Of a stretch of 64,000 nucleotides of DNA, positions 18,914 to 26,345 are shown one piece after another (positions within the stretch are counted from its first letter, which is position 1; each line of letters starts with the position of its first letter). Position numbers and translations under genes: made by a program. The notes beneath the pieces were generated by a model, which was not told the DNA's origin, did no database searches, and saw only the letters and a program-made list of their open reading frames with translations. The stretch comes from Streptomyces sp. V3I8 (lineage in GTDB: Bacteria; Actinomycetota; Actinomycetes; Streptomycetales; Streptomycetaceae), in the NCBI RefSeq assembly GCF_030817535.1, contig NZ_JAUSZL010000002.1:3720001-3784000 (forward strand). The letters are read 5' to 3'.

Positions 18914-18928
18914 TAGACTAGTCGTCTA
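18914..18928 (+). promoter_or_regulatory. NemR-like operator, site E (autoregulatory)
   Basis: TAGACTAGTCGTCTA is a palindrome with arms TAGAC/GTCTA, 21 bp upstream of the repressor start. It is the most symmetrical of the five sites and defines the likely half-site. Confidence 0.75.
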
Positions 18929-19424
18929 GAGCGAGCCCGAACCACTGCTCTCGTACGCGGCGTCCGCGCCCCCTGCGACTCAAGCCACAACTGTGCCGTC
19001 AACACGGTGATCCAGACGCCAGAGCGGGCCGTTGAATCCGAGCCCTACACCTCCACGAGCACGAGGCGGTCCCATGCCGGACCCCAGAAGCCGGGGGCAA
19101 CACCGAGGGCCTCGCGGCCAGACACGGGGAGCAGGCCTGTCAGGCAACCCCTGGCACGCCCCTCTCAGCGCCGGCCGGCCACTCACCGCAAGCCGCAGAA
19201 ACGGCAGGTCGCAAGCGCTGCAACTCGCCGCCTGCCCGCTGCCCCGATACACAAGACCTTCGCCCCTGCGCATCCGCTAAGCTGTGCCTGGTCGGTCGTT
19301 GGTACGTCGCGCTGTCTGCTCAGTTGACATCGCAGAGGACGTCGCACCACGCCCGACCAGCGGGCTTGTGATCCTCGCCGCAAATCCACCTTCCGGATTT
19401 CTCCAAGGTTCCCCACAAGCCCCG
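18929..19424. other. Intergenic region upstream of tRNA-Arg
   Basis: About 500 bp with no convincing coding frame. It must contain the tRNA promoter; no clear -35/-10 pair was identified. Composition is less GC-rich towards the tRNA. Confidence 0.5.
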
Positions 19425-19500
19425 GCCTTCGTAGCTCAGGGGATAGAGCACCGCTCTCCTAAAGCGGGTGTCGCAGGTTCGAATCCTGCCGGGGGCACCA
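19425..19500 (+). tRNA. tRNA-Arg (anticodon CCU)
   Basis: A 76-base cloverleaf with encoded CCA. The acceptor stem pairs GCCTTCG with CGGGGGC (two G-U pairs), the anticodon stem is CCGCT/AGCGG with loop CTCCTAA (anticodon CCT), and the T arm is GCAGG-TTCGAAT-CCTGC. It reads AGG codons. Its 3' half (19456-19498) is duplicated at 25194-25235 and integrase remnants follow immediately, so it has served as the attachment site of an integrative element. Confidence 0.95.
19456..19498. repeat. Attachment-site repeat within tRNA (left)
   Basis: From the anticodon loop to the acceptor stem this stretch matches 25194-25235 with two substitutions and one missing G. This is the left attachment repeat, here regenerating the functional tRNA. 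Confidence 0.85.
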
Positions 19501-19504
19501 GGAC

Positions 19505-19538
19505 AAAGGCCCCGGACCGATCATGGTCCGGGGCCTTT
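19505..19538. terminator. Rho-independent terminator, 14-bp perfect stem
   Basis: AAAGGCCCCGGACC (19505-19518) and GGTCCGGGGCCTTT (19525-19538) flank a 6-base loop, with T residues at the 3' end. It ends tRNA-Arg transcription and, on the other strand, overlaps the last codons of the integrase fragment. Confidence 0.9.
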
Positions 19539-19775
19539 GACATCCACTTTTGACATCAACGGGGTCGGTCGCTCGCGACCGGGCCGCCGCTTTCGCAGCA
19601 GCCGGTCCATGTGGCTCATGGCCTCGCGCTGGGTGTCCTGCACGACGTGCGTGTAGACGTCCATAGTGATGCTGATCTGCGAGTGCCCCAGGATCTCCAT
19701 CACGACGCGGGGCGCGACTCCGGCCGCTGTGAGGAGAGTCGCCGTGCCGTGCCGAGCGTCATGTAGCCGGACCAC
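19521..19775 (-). pseudogene. Tyrosine integrase, C-terminal fragment
   Basis: About 84 residues of a phage/AICE-type tyrosine recombinase catalytic domain. HDARH (HxxR), ILGHS and the tyrosine of DVYTHV are the last three catalytic box elements, intact and followed by a typical basic tail. The N-terminal DNA-binding domain and the first catalytic Arg are gone: a few codons upstream the frame passes into the start of another element gene. It lies next to tRNA-Arg, as integrases of tRNA-specific elements do. It cannot be functional alone. Confidence 0.88.
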
Positions 19776-19881
19776 GCGAAGGCTTGGCGATCTCGCCGGT
19801 CTGCCGGTCGCGGACCTTAGGCTTGGGCGCCTCGCTCAGCAGGATCGTCGCGGCCGAGGTCTCCACACGGATGGTGCGCAA
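19759..19881 (-). pseudogene. N-terminal stub of a small integrative-element gene, fused to integrase remnant
   Basis: TTG at 19881, after GGAAG, opens about 40 codons (RTIRVETSAATILLSEAPKP ... TGEIA) before a TGA at 19759. The segment resembles the start of a small conserved actinomycete integrative-element protein by recollection, but the product stops where the sequence changes to integrase, near 19773-19790, in a different frame. GntR-type operator 1 lies 16 bp upstream. I read this as a deletion scar that removed the interior of the element. Confidence 0.6.
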
Positions 19882-19896
19882 GGTTTCTTCCTATCT

Positions 19897-19912
19897 ACTC
19901 ATATAGACGAGT
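19897..19912. promoter_or_regulatory. KorSA-like operator 1
   Basis: ACTCATATAGACGAGT; its complement ACTCGTCTATATGAGT differs from operator 2 in one of 16 bases. It lies 16 bp upstream of the truncated element gene. Confidence 0.75.
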
Positions 19913-19970
19913 GGCAATCTGTGAACCCGGGACTCCGAGAACGCGGACCACTCTGACACGTAACTTGCCT

Positions 19971-19986
19971 ACTCATCTATATGAGT
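19971..19986. promoter_or_regulatory. KorSA-like operator 2
   Basis: ACTCATCTATATGAGT, almost a perfect palindrome. It is located between the truncated gene and the DUF3027-like gene, and no intact gene starts next to it; the gene it served was probably lost. Confidence 0.72.
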
Positions 19987-20049
19987 ATGCGTGTTGGTGT
20001 GTACGAGTTCGAGGAAGAGCCCTTACGCATCGCTCGGTCCTCCGCGACG

Positions 20050-20349
20050 TCACCCGAAGGAAGCGTCTGCACGTATGGCAAACAGCTCGCAACCATCATG
20101 CTCGAAGCGGCAACGCCCATCGAACGCCGAGCCAGGATGGGTGCAGACCCCCCAGTCCCGTCCCAGCTCTCCGCTCAGTGCGACCCAGAACCGACAGCCA
20201 CCGCACTGCTCGTCGAACCACTTATCCCGGTAAGTCGGCTGGTCAGTGCTTCGATTCCGCGCCGACAACCAGCGCTCGTGGCACTCGTCGTTGTGTTCGC
20301 GGTCGTCGCCGGTCCAAGCTCTATCGGGCATTCGATGACCCGCGTTCAC
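20050..20349 (-). CDS. DUF3027-like small Cys-rich protein
   Basis: A 99-residue protein with DQPTYRDKWFDEQCGGCRFW and a following WGVCTHPGSAFDGR...FEHDGCE pattern. These cysteines and aromatic residues recall the C-terminal part of actinobacterial DUF3027 proteins. GTG at 20347-20349 overlaps the GntR stop codon (GTGA), implying translational coupling to the repressor. The cysteines could bind a metal. Role unknown; the coupling suggests an accessory to the repressor. Confidence 0.78.
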   Translation of the reverse strand: MNAGHRMPDRAWTGDDREHNDECHERWLSARNRSTDQPTYRDKWFDEQCGGCRFWVALSGELGRDWGVCTHPGSAFDGRCRFEHDGCELFAIRADASFG

Positions 20350-21131
20350 GTCGCCGGAAGTTGATAGGACAGCACGTACGCGTCCGCCGCCATGACCGTG
20401 TCGCAGACCTCCACGGGCCGCTTCTCGGTGTCGTACGCGGTACGGATCAGGTGGATCACCGGCACACCGGAGGCGAGGTGCAGCGTCTTGACCTCGGAGG
20501 GCGAGGGCATCCGGGCCCGGATCTCCTCCTCGAAGTGGTCGAGGTGGTGGCCCAGTTCTTCGAGGCGGGCGTAGATGCCGCCGGGGCCGGGATTGGGTTC
20601 GGCGATCTGCGTACCGCGGGCGATGTCGAGGGGGAGGTAGGAGGTGGCGAACTCAACGGGGCGGCCGTCGAGCAGGTACCGGCGCCGCCGGGCGAGCACA
20701 CGCCGAACCGACCCGAGCCGGGCGGAGATGTCCTGCGTGGCTTTCTCTTCCTTGACCTCCAGGCTGTCCACTTTCGGGTGACTGCTGGCGGCGTCCGCTT
20801 CGACGATGAACGCGGACTTCCCCTGCTCGCGGTGGCGTCGGGCGAACCGGTCGGAGGCGAGGCGCCGCACGGGCGGCCGAGGCCGGACGAAGACCCCCTT
20901 CCCATGCTCGGCGTGTACCAGGCCCTCGCCCTGGAGGACGGAGAAGGAGTTGCGGACGGTCATGCGGGACACGCCGTAGTGCTCAACTAGCTCCGCTTCC
21001 GAAGGAAGCTTCTCTCCTTCCTTGAATCGTCCACGGTCGATGGCCTCGCGCAGCTGGTCGGCGATCTGCCGGAAGACCGCACGATCGCTGGTGGGGTCCA
21101 GGCCACCGAGCAGGGACGGGAGAGAGGTCAC
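20346..21131 (-). CDS. GntR-family (HutC/UTRA) repressor, KorSA-like
   Basis: A 261-residue regulator. The winged helix at about residues 15-85 (LPSEAELVEHYGVSRMTVRN) is followed by a UTRA effector domain ending in DTVMAADAYVLSYQ. In pSAM2-type integrative elements the GntR protein KorSA represses transfer and replication genes. Here an operator (21145-21159) lies 14 bp upstream of its own ATG and two more stand by the truncated left-end genes, indicating it was the element's master repressor. ATG at 21131. It appears intact although most targets are deleted. Confidence 0.9.
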   Translation of the reverse strand: MTSLPSLLGGLDPTSDRAVFRQIADQLREAIDRGRFKEGEKLPSEAELVEHYGVSRMTVRNSFSVLQGEGLVHAEHGKGVFVRPRPPVRRLASDRFARRHREQGKSAFIVEADAASSHPKVDSLEVKEEKATQDISARLGSVRRVLARRRRYLLDGRPVEFATSYLPLDIARGTQIAEPNPGPGGIYARLEELGHHLDHFEEEIRARMPSPSEVKTLHLASGVPVIHLIRTAYDTEKRPVEVCDTVMAADAYVLSYQLPAT

Positions 21132-21144
21132 GAGTACTCCTTTA

Positions 21145-21159
21145 GGTATCTAGACGAGT
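21145..21159. promoter_or_regulatory. KorSA-like operator 3
   Basis: The complement, ACTCGTCTAGATACC, shares the ACTCGTCTA half with operators 1 and 2. It lies between the divergent GntR and NUDIX genes and may control both. Confidence 0.65.
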
Positions 21160-21212
21160 GGGCAAGTGTTGTTGCTACGGTTGAGCCTAGCCATCCGAGA
21201 GGGCCGAGGAAC

Positions 21213-21644
21213 GTGACTGCTGAGCGTCCGCACTCCGTGAGCGTTGCCGGAGTCATCGTCGACGAGCAGGGCCGGGCCCTCTTGATCCAGCGGCGCGACA
21301 ACGGCCAGTGGGAGCCCCCGGGCGGCATCGTCGAGCGGGAGGAAACTCTCCCCGAAGCACTTCAGCGTGAAGTCCTTGAAGAGACCGGCATCAAGATCGC
21401 ACTTCCGGCGACCCTCACCGGCGTCTACAAGAACATGACGGGTCTGATCGTCTCCCTGGTCTTCCGCTGCCGGGCCGCCGACGGCACACCCAGCACCGGG
21501 GACGAGACCCGCGCACTGCGGTGGGCCACCCGCGAAGAAGTCACCGGCCTTGCCGACGAGGCATACGCGATCCGCGTCATTGACGCTCTGGACGCATTGT
21601 CCCCGCCGGCCGTCCGCGCACACGACGGCGTCAAACTCGTCTAG
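21213..21644 (+). CDS. NUDIX hydrolase of integrative element
   Basis: A 143-residue NUDIX enzyme with a complete Nudix box from G38 to I60 (GGIVEREETLPEAL then QREVLEETGI), meaning Gx5Ex7REUxEExGU is satisfied. It would hydrolyse a nucleoside diphosphate derivative with Mg2+. pSAM2-type elements carry Nudix proteins linked to transfer immunity (Pif), and this one adjoins the KorSA-like gene divergently, so the same role is likely by analogy. GTG at 21213 after CCGAGG. Confidence 0.88.
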   Translation: MTAERPHSVSVAGVIVDEQGRALLIQRRDNGQWEPPGGIVEREETLPEALQREVLEETGIKIALPATLTGVYKNMTGLIVSLVFRCRAADGTPSTGDETRALRWATREEVTGLADEAYAIRVIDALDALSPPAVRAHDGVKLV

Positions 21645-21690
21645 CCCGAACCCGCTACATATGGCGGCCTACCAGCACGAAGGAACTTGT

Positions 21691-22119
21691 ATGCACGAGT
21701 ATACGAGCACCGCCCGGGTCTGGGGACTCACTTGCCCAGGTTTCCCAGAAGAGGTCAGCAGGGCCCGCCGCTGGACGAGAGACATCCTGCGCGGTTCACC
21801 CCTGGCCGAAGACGCCGAACTGATCGTGAGCGAACTGAGCGCGAACGCGATCCTGCACACCGCCAGCGGTCGGCACTCGGGCAGCTTCCACCTGGCTCTC
21901 GCGATCTCCCCGCAGATGGTCGCCCTGTCGGTCACGGACGACGGAGGCACCGGCCGGGCCCCGAAGGTCGAGCACCAGGACCAAGACGCGGAGCACGGCC
22001 GAGGACTGGGCATGGTCAACGCACTCGCGCACCGGGTGGTGGTCCACAACAGCAACGGCGGCCACACGGTCACTGCGGAACTCTTCACCGGCGTCCGCCC
22101 AGGGGGCCATCCATGCTGA
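21691..22119 (+). CDS. HATPase_c ATP-binding (RsbW/anti-sigma-type) protein
   Basis: A 142-residue GHKL-fold protein. The N box is ELSANAILHT (the usual form is ELVTNAVRHA), the G1 box is VTDDGGTG and the G2 box is GRGLGMV, so ATP binding appears intact. Streptomycetes have many such anti-sigma-factor-like kinases. ATG at 21691 has AAGGA upstream; an upstream ATG at 21661 does not. Its stop overlaps the next gene's start (22113). It lies within the integrative element remnant. Confidence 0.87.
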   Translation: MHEYTSTARVWGLTCPGFPEEVSRARRWTRDILRGSPLAEDAELIVSELSANAILHTASGRHSGSFHLALAISPQMVALSVTDDGGTGRAPKVEHQDQDAEHGRGLGMVNALAHRVVVHNSNGGHTVTAELFTGVRPGGHPC

Positions 22120-22586
22120 CGACCAAGCCTCAGTGGGGCTACTGGTGCGAGTGCTGGACAGAAGACCTCGCCGCGGGAACGGCGCCGGAGCTCCGAGGAT
22201 CCTTCGACGCGTACTCAGCGCCGCAGGCCGACAGGTGGGTAGCGGTGGCTCTGCACACGATCTCACCGGCACTCGACGCCGACGCATCCGACGAGGCTTG
22301 GAGGTGGCTGGACGAGGGCCGAGTCAAGACCCGACTAGCACTCATGCGCCAGCAGCCCTGCGCAGTCTCGGTAACCCAGGCCCGTACCCGCATCACCTGG
22401 ACGATCCGTCCGGTCCTCTTCCTGCCATTCGCACACCGACCAGGCATCGAACTTCCATTCTGCGCAAACGACTTCAAGTCCGGCTGCGCTCCGCTCCGCC
22501 GGGCGCGCTTTCCGGCTCTGGCTGCGCCCGCGCTCCTGCCTTCGGCCCGCTCGGCGCTGCCGACGCCGACGCGCGCCCATGCGTGA
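22113..22586 (+). CDS. Hypothetical protein, coupled to the ATP-binding protein
   Basis: A 157-residue product starting at ATG 22113 inside the end of the preceding gene. The first ~120 residues (WCECWTEDLAAGT, WRWLDEGRVKTRLALM) look like a genuine soluble protein; the last ~40 are an Arg/Ala/Pro-rich low-complexity run that may be frameshifted sequence past an eroded stop. Similar genes commonly follow RsbW-type genes in actinomycete elements, as I recall. Function is unknown. Confidence 0.6.
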   Translation: MLTTKPQWGYWCECWTEDLAAGTAPELRGSFDAYSAPQADRWVAVALHTISPALDADASDEAWRWLDEGRVKTRLALMRQQPCAVSVTQARTRITWTIRPVLFLPFAHRPGIELPFCANDFKSGCAPLRRARFPALAAPALLPSARSALPTPTRAHA

Positions 22587-22936
22587 ATAGGCCGGGCGAT
22601 GGGTTGATCACCGTGCAGCACGTCACGGTCAAGGCGACGCCTCCGGCGGGGGATCGGCCGGCACCGGGGCAGAGGGGGCGCCATTGCCGACCGCAGGCAC
22701 ATTGTGGCGTGCGCGGGGAGCTTCCATCCCGACCACCGCCGACCCAGGCAGAGCCGAGCAGTCGCGGCCCATGGCGTCCAGGTCGTTCGTACAGTGGCGC
22801 GCTCCACCTTGACGCCCTGAACCACGCCCGCTCCACGGTGTGTGGGTCGACGGCGGACGGGATGGAAGCTGAGGCGAGTGGTGGGTTGCGGCGGCTGGAA
22901 TGATGACTGGACGGTCGAACGAAGGGGCGGGCGAAA
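22587..22936. other. Gene-free stretch within the element
   Basis: No protein-like frame on either strand. It follows the low-complexity end of the preceding gene and may be decayed element sequence. Confidence 0.5.
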
Positions 22937-23245
22937 ATGGTTGAGCGAGGCAGACAGAGGGGGCGCCGCGTCATCTGGTGGTTCGTTCTCGTCATAGGCA
23001 CCGTAATTGGCTTCTGCGGGTACCTCGGGGGCACTCGCTACTACGGCGATCCTGAAACGAAGAACCTCGGAAATTTGGCCTTCTGGGGGATGCTTGCCGG
23101 TGGCTCTCTGGCCCTCTACGGCGCCATGCACCTCATCCAGTTCGCACTGCAACGTGGCTTGGCGCGATTCTACGGCGGCATTGCAAGACGAATCGCGAAC
23201 AGAACGGCACGGAACGCGAATCCGGATCGACGGGATGCCGTCTGA
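22937..23245 (+). CDS. Small membrane protein (2 TM)
   Basis: A 102-residue protein with a basic N-terminus, hydrophobic segments at about residues 12-30 and 48-70, and a basic C-terminus. Base composition is lower in GC than flanking core genes, supporting acquisition with the element. Ribosome site is weak. No family recognised. Confidence 0.62.
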   Translation: MVERGRQRGRRVIWWFVLVIGTVIGFCGYLGGTRYYGDPETKNLGNLAFWGMLAGGSLALYGAMHLIQFALQRGLARFYGGIARRIANRTARNANPDRRDAV

Positions 23246-23455
23246 GCTCATTTACCGTCAGCCGCCGCAGCGTCGCAGTACGCAGTGTTGGAGCGTTGCC
23301 GTGGGTGATCTGGCCCAGGAACGACCTGACAAGGATGAGGTCCTGAGGTGGCGATACAGCAGCGAAGTACAGCAACCACAGCAATCGGTCCCGTCCTATG
23401 GCGTCCTTGTACACCCGAAGTGTGGCCTGTATGACCGTCGCTGACCGATCTATCT

Positions 23456-23475
23456 AGAGCTACGGATCAGAAGGT
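23456..23475. repeat. 20-bp direct repeat, copy 1
   Basis: AGAGCTACGGATCAGAAGGT, identical to 25064-25083. This copy overlaps the stop codon of the hypothetical gene at 23460-24026. The pair brackets about 1.6 kb and may be the footprint of a second, nested integration. Confidence 0.7.
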
Positions 23476-24026
23476 TCTCGGACCGGCCGCCAAGGTGGAG
23501 GCCAGGGTGCTTCGCGTAAGGGCCTCATCTCTGCTATCTGAAGGCTCCGCCGAGCACGCTCGTAGAACTCGACCCGCGCAGTTCGGTAGTCACTGAAGGC
23601 CTGTGCCCACGACGATGGCTCGCCCGCCAACTGACCGCGGACGAGCCACTCGAGATGCCAAACGCAACGATTGAGTTTTTGCACCGACTCAGCGGTCTCA
23701 GCGTTGGTTAGGAGACTGAGGGCCTCCACCATGAGCGACCGCCGGCTTTCAGCAGCCGCGGCTTGTTCCAACTCCCCGTCTGTCGGCTCAAGGGGTGCCG
23801 GGTGATCAGTTAGACCACGGTAGGCAGCAAGCCGTAGGTAGCGAGTCGCGCACTCCTTCACTGCATGGCCGTAATCGCTGTAAGCCTGAAGGAGCTGGCC
23901 ATCCCAACGTGTCTCCTGCTGCCTGCGCCATCGGCTTCGCTCAGTGAGCGCCCCAACCACGTAGGACATCAGACCACCGACTACGACGCCCAACAGTGTC
24001 GGTAGTTGGTCAACTATCCCACTCAT
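23460..24026 (-). CDS. Membrane-anchored hypothetical protein
   Basis: A 188-residue protein with one N-terminal hydrophobic segment (LPTLLGVVVGGLMSYVVGAL, residues 8-27) followed by a charged helical cytoplasmic region with several tryptophans. ATG at 24026 follows GGGGGG. This architecture recurs in actinomycete cargo regions but I do not recognise a family. Lower GC at third positions than core genes. Confidence 0.7.
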   Translation of the reverse strand: MSGIVDQLPTLLGVVVGGLMSYVVGALTERSRWRRQQETRWDGQLLQAYSDYGHAVKECATRYLRLAAYRGLTDHPAPLEPTDGELEQAAAAESRRSLMVEALSLLTNAETAESVQKLNRCVWHLEWLVRGQLAGEPSSWAQAFSDYRTARVEFYERARRSLQIAEMRPLREAPWPPPWRPVREPSDP

Positions 24027-24333
24027 ATGCCCCCCAGCATTGAGACGTCTGAGGACTACATACCCGCACCGGAACCGCCCACGTCGGGTCTGCGCTCCAG
24101 AGCGCAGACCCGGCGGATCATCCCTGCACTGTTCGACGACAAACCTCGTGCACATGCACCACAACCGCACCAGATCCAGCGGGGAACAGTGGGGAATCAC
24201 GGTGAAAGCAACGGGGCCGCGCCAAGCCCTGTCCCGGACATCTGCCCAGCTCAGTCCTCAAATCATCCGCGATTGCTCTCAGCTTCCCAAGCTAAGAGCG
24301 CGAACTTGATTCGCGTCACGCAGGGCCTCGCGG
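24027..24333. other. Gene-free stretch
   Basis: No supported gene. Two short rightward frames here have unlike composition and no ribosome sites. Confidence 0.5.
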
Positions 24334-24834
24334 TCAGCGCCGTCTACGATCTCTGAACAGCCGGGCCGCCCAGCCTCCGATGATGATGACCCCGGCGAGG
24401 ATCGCACTCCGAAGCCAGCTGTCTGGCGGATCCTTCAGCTGTCCAACAAGCCATAGGACCACCGTGAAGATCGACCAGTGGCTGATCCATAGCAGGCCCT
24501 CAAGCCACACGGGCAGTGCATCACTCTCGACGGGATAGACAGGAGCCGACCGGAACCCCCCTTTGCGCTCGTAGTGAGCCTGGCGTCGGCGCTCAAAGCG
24601 ACACACGAGCCAGGCGAACAGCCCGGCGCCCAGCCCCACCAGCACCGCCTGCAGCATGCGCCCCGGATCGTCGAAAGCGGACAGGACCGCGGCAAACAGC
24701 AGTCCCTGGAAGACGCCATGGACTACTCCTGTACCCACCGGATGCCGGGCCAAGAACACCTGCACTCGGGGCGGCGGTTCGGTCCCGCCGAAGCGCTCGT
24801 CAAAACGCAGGAACGCCCGCCGCAATCTCTCCAC
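24334..24834 (-). CDS. Multi-pass membrane hypothetical protein
   Basis: A 166-residue protein with about four hydrophobic segments (near 33-50, 60-78, 108-130, 140-158), basic loops and a strongly basic C-terminus. No family recognised. It lies between the two 20-bp direct repeats with the previous gene and could be cargo of the nested element. Confidence 0.7.
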   Translation of the reverse strand: MERLRRAFLRFDERFGGTEPPPRVQVFLARHPVGTGVVHGVFQGLLFAAVLSAFDDPGRMLQAVLVGLGAGLFAWLVCRFERRRQAHYERKGGFRSAPVYPVESDALPVWLEGLLWISHWSIFTVVLWLVGQLKDPPDSWLRSAILAGVIIIGGWAARLFRDRRRR

Positions 24835-25193
24835 CGATCAATTCCCCTCTCCTCGACACTGGTTGATGCGCATCTTTCCCTACGGGCGCTCCCATTGTCC
24901 TTGTGACGGGATGTCGCCCTGGCGCAGACACGGCCCTGGCAGCCGACTCCGGAACATGCGGGAAGCGACCAGCTTCAGCCGCCGCCGGTCGCCCCAGTCA
25001 CCGAACGCGGCCCCTGCACCAGGCCAGGCTGGGCCGTCTCTGGACCGTCCGCGGTTGGTCTACAGAGCTACGGATCAGAAGGTCGCTGACATCCACAGGT
25101 GACATCAACAGCACCGGACGTAGGCACCCATGCGCGGCCCTGGACGTCCGATCCGATCAAGCAGGGGCACTGTGGGTACGTGCTCGGATCGAA
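24835..25193. other. Element right-end region with second direct repeat
   Basis: No intact gene. The second 20-bp repeat (25064-25083) is followed at 25086-25108 by TGACATCCAC and TGACATCAAC, closely resembling the sequence at the end of the left integrase fragment (19538-19560). This may be an old integrase 3' end. Confidence 0.5.
25064..25083. repeat. 20-bp direct repeat, copy 2
   Basis: Exact match to 23456-23475 in the same orientation. Confidence 0.7.
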
Positions 25194-25235
25194 CTCCTAA
25201 AGTGGGTGTCGCAGGGTCGAATCCTGCCGGGGCAC
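25194..25235. repeat. Displaced tRNA-Arg 3' end (right attachment repeat)
   Basis: A 42-bp copy of the tRNA 3' half from the anticodon loop to the acceptor stem, with changes C to T, T to G and one lost G relative to 19456-19498. It lacks the 5' half, so it is not a gene. It marks the right boundary of the tRNA-Arg element, giving a remaining length of about 5.7 kb. Confidence 0.85.
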
Positions 25236-25243
25236 GGCAGTAA

Positions 25244-25280
25244 GGGCCAGCTCGGGAGGGGTTTCCTCTCGGGCTGGTCC
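25244..25280. terminator. Hairpin after displaced tRNA end
   Basis: GGGCCAGCTCGGGAGG (25244-25259) pairs with CCTCTCGGGCTGGTCC (25265-25280), with G-U pairs and a 5-base loop. It may be the tRNA gene's ancestral terminator, left behind on integration. Confidence 0.65.
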
Positions 25281-25358
25281 TTCGTCGTGTTCGGGCTCGT
25301 GCCACACGCGTGCCACTACGTTCGCACTCGCCGTCTCGTCAGCGCGGAAGGTTGCCGA

Positions 25359-25832
25359 CTACTCCGTGACGAAGGGGGCATACCCGTCCGGCACCTCGCT
25401 GACTTGCAAGTCCGAGAACAGCAGGGTGAGACGGTGCGCATTGGTCTCGATGCGAACCTCATGGAAGTCGATCCCGACAGTTTGCGCCCAATGACGGGTC
25501 GCTTCCGACTCAGGAAGTACCTTCGCACCTGGGTACAAGGAGTGCCACTTCACACCCCAGACGTATCCGTCGAGGTCGGCACCGGCCTCATGGTCGATGA
25601 GGCGGTCATCCAGAGAGGCGCGCCAAGTCTCCGAAGGCACCGACGATTCGCACCGGGCCTCGACGCAGTGCCGGAAGAGGTACCGCAGATAGGCCGGCTC
25701 GACGTCGGTACGGGGATCCGCCGTCACGTAGACGATGACCTCGTAGTCGCGCATGTAGCTGGTGTATCCGTGGTGCACGACGGCGTGATCGAAGGTCTCG
25801 TCCAGCATCTGGGCAAGTGCTGCGGCGTCCAT
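25359..25832 (-). CDS. YxiG-like conserved hypothetical protein
   Basis: A 157-residue soluble protein (DETFDHAVVHHGYTSYMRDY, FRHCVEARCESSV, YVWGVKWHSLYPG). The pattern recalls actinobacterial YxiG-like-domain proteins, some of which are linked to polymorphic-toxin immunity; this is recollection, not search. ATG at 25832. It stands alone just outside the right attachment repeat, next to the second integrase fragment. Confidence 0.75.
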   Translation of the reverse strand: MDAAALAQMLDETFDHAVVHHGYTSYMRDYEVIVYVTADPRTDVEPAYLRYLFRHCVEARCESSVPSETWRASLDDRLIDHEAGADLDGYVWGVKWHSLYPGAKVLPESEATRHWAQTVGIDFHEVRIETNAHRLTLLFSDLQVSEVPDGYAPFVTE

Positions 25833-25926
25833 GCCACCGTTTCTACCCCACGCGATCAGCCCCTGGCAGTCCGATATCTACGGGCGCCAGGGGTTGAAGA
25901 CCCTGCCAAGACCTTCAGGACAATTC

Positions 25927-26217
25927 TTAGCCGGGGGCCGTCTCTCCCCCACCATCACGGATCCTGGCCCCAAGCCGATCGGCGATGGCCCGGTCACGGT
26001 CGCTGGTCATGTGCTGATAGATCAGCACGGCGCGCGAGCTGCTGTGTCCCATGCAAGTCATCAGTTCGCGTGTGCCGGCTCCGGTCGTGGAGGCCAGCGT
26101 GTTGCCCGTGTGCCGTAGGTCGTGAAAATGCAGCTCGGCCGAAACACCTGCCGCTTTCCTGGCCTTGACCCAGTTTTCCCGGAAGTTGCTCCGCCGGAGC
26201 TGCCCGCCCTGCGGACC
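25927..26217 (-). pseudogene. Second tyrosine integrase, C-terminal fragment
   Basis: About 96 residues from GPQGGQLRRSNFRENW to the stop. HFHDLRHT (HxxR), CMGHSS and the catalytic Tyr of LIYQHM are intact. Upstream, the frame loses integrase character near 26217 and no start or N-terminal domain remains. It differs clearly in sequence from the 19521 fragment, so it comes from a different element, perhaps one using another target. Confidence 0.85.
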
Positions 26218-26345
26218 GACGAGCAGGTGACCGTCCTGACCAGCGGCGGCATGATGCTTCAGGTGGCGCCGGATTCGGCCCCGCCGATGTCTCCGGTGGC
26301 TCCGGAAGCGGCGCCGACCGGCCGACCGCGGCCCTCGGCTGACCG

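Noticed and set aside
19981..20364. Rightward frame of 127 codons opposite the DUF3027-like gene
   Set aside because: It is antisense to a gene with recognisable Cys-rich signature and a coupled start; composition and lack of a ribosome site argue against coding.
23133..23414. Leftward 93-residue frame starting MYKDAIGRDRLLWLLYF
   Set aside because: It overlaps the better-supported membrane protein gene on the other strand, has no clear ribosome site and looks like no known family.
25194..25280. A second tRNA gene at the right repeat
   Set aside because: Only the 3' half of the tRNA is present and it carries three differences; there is no 5' acceptor strand or D arm.
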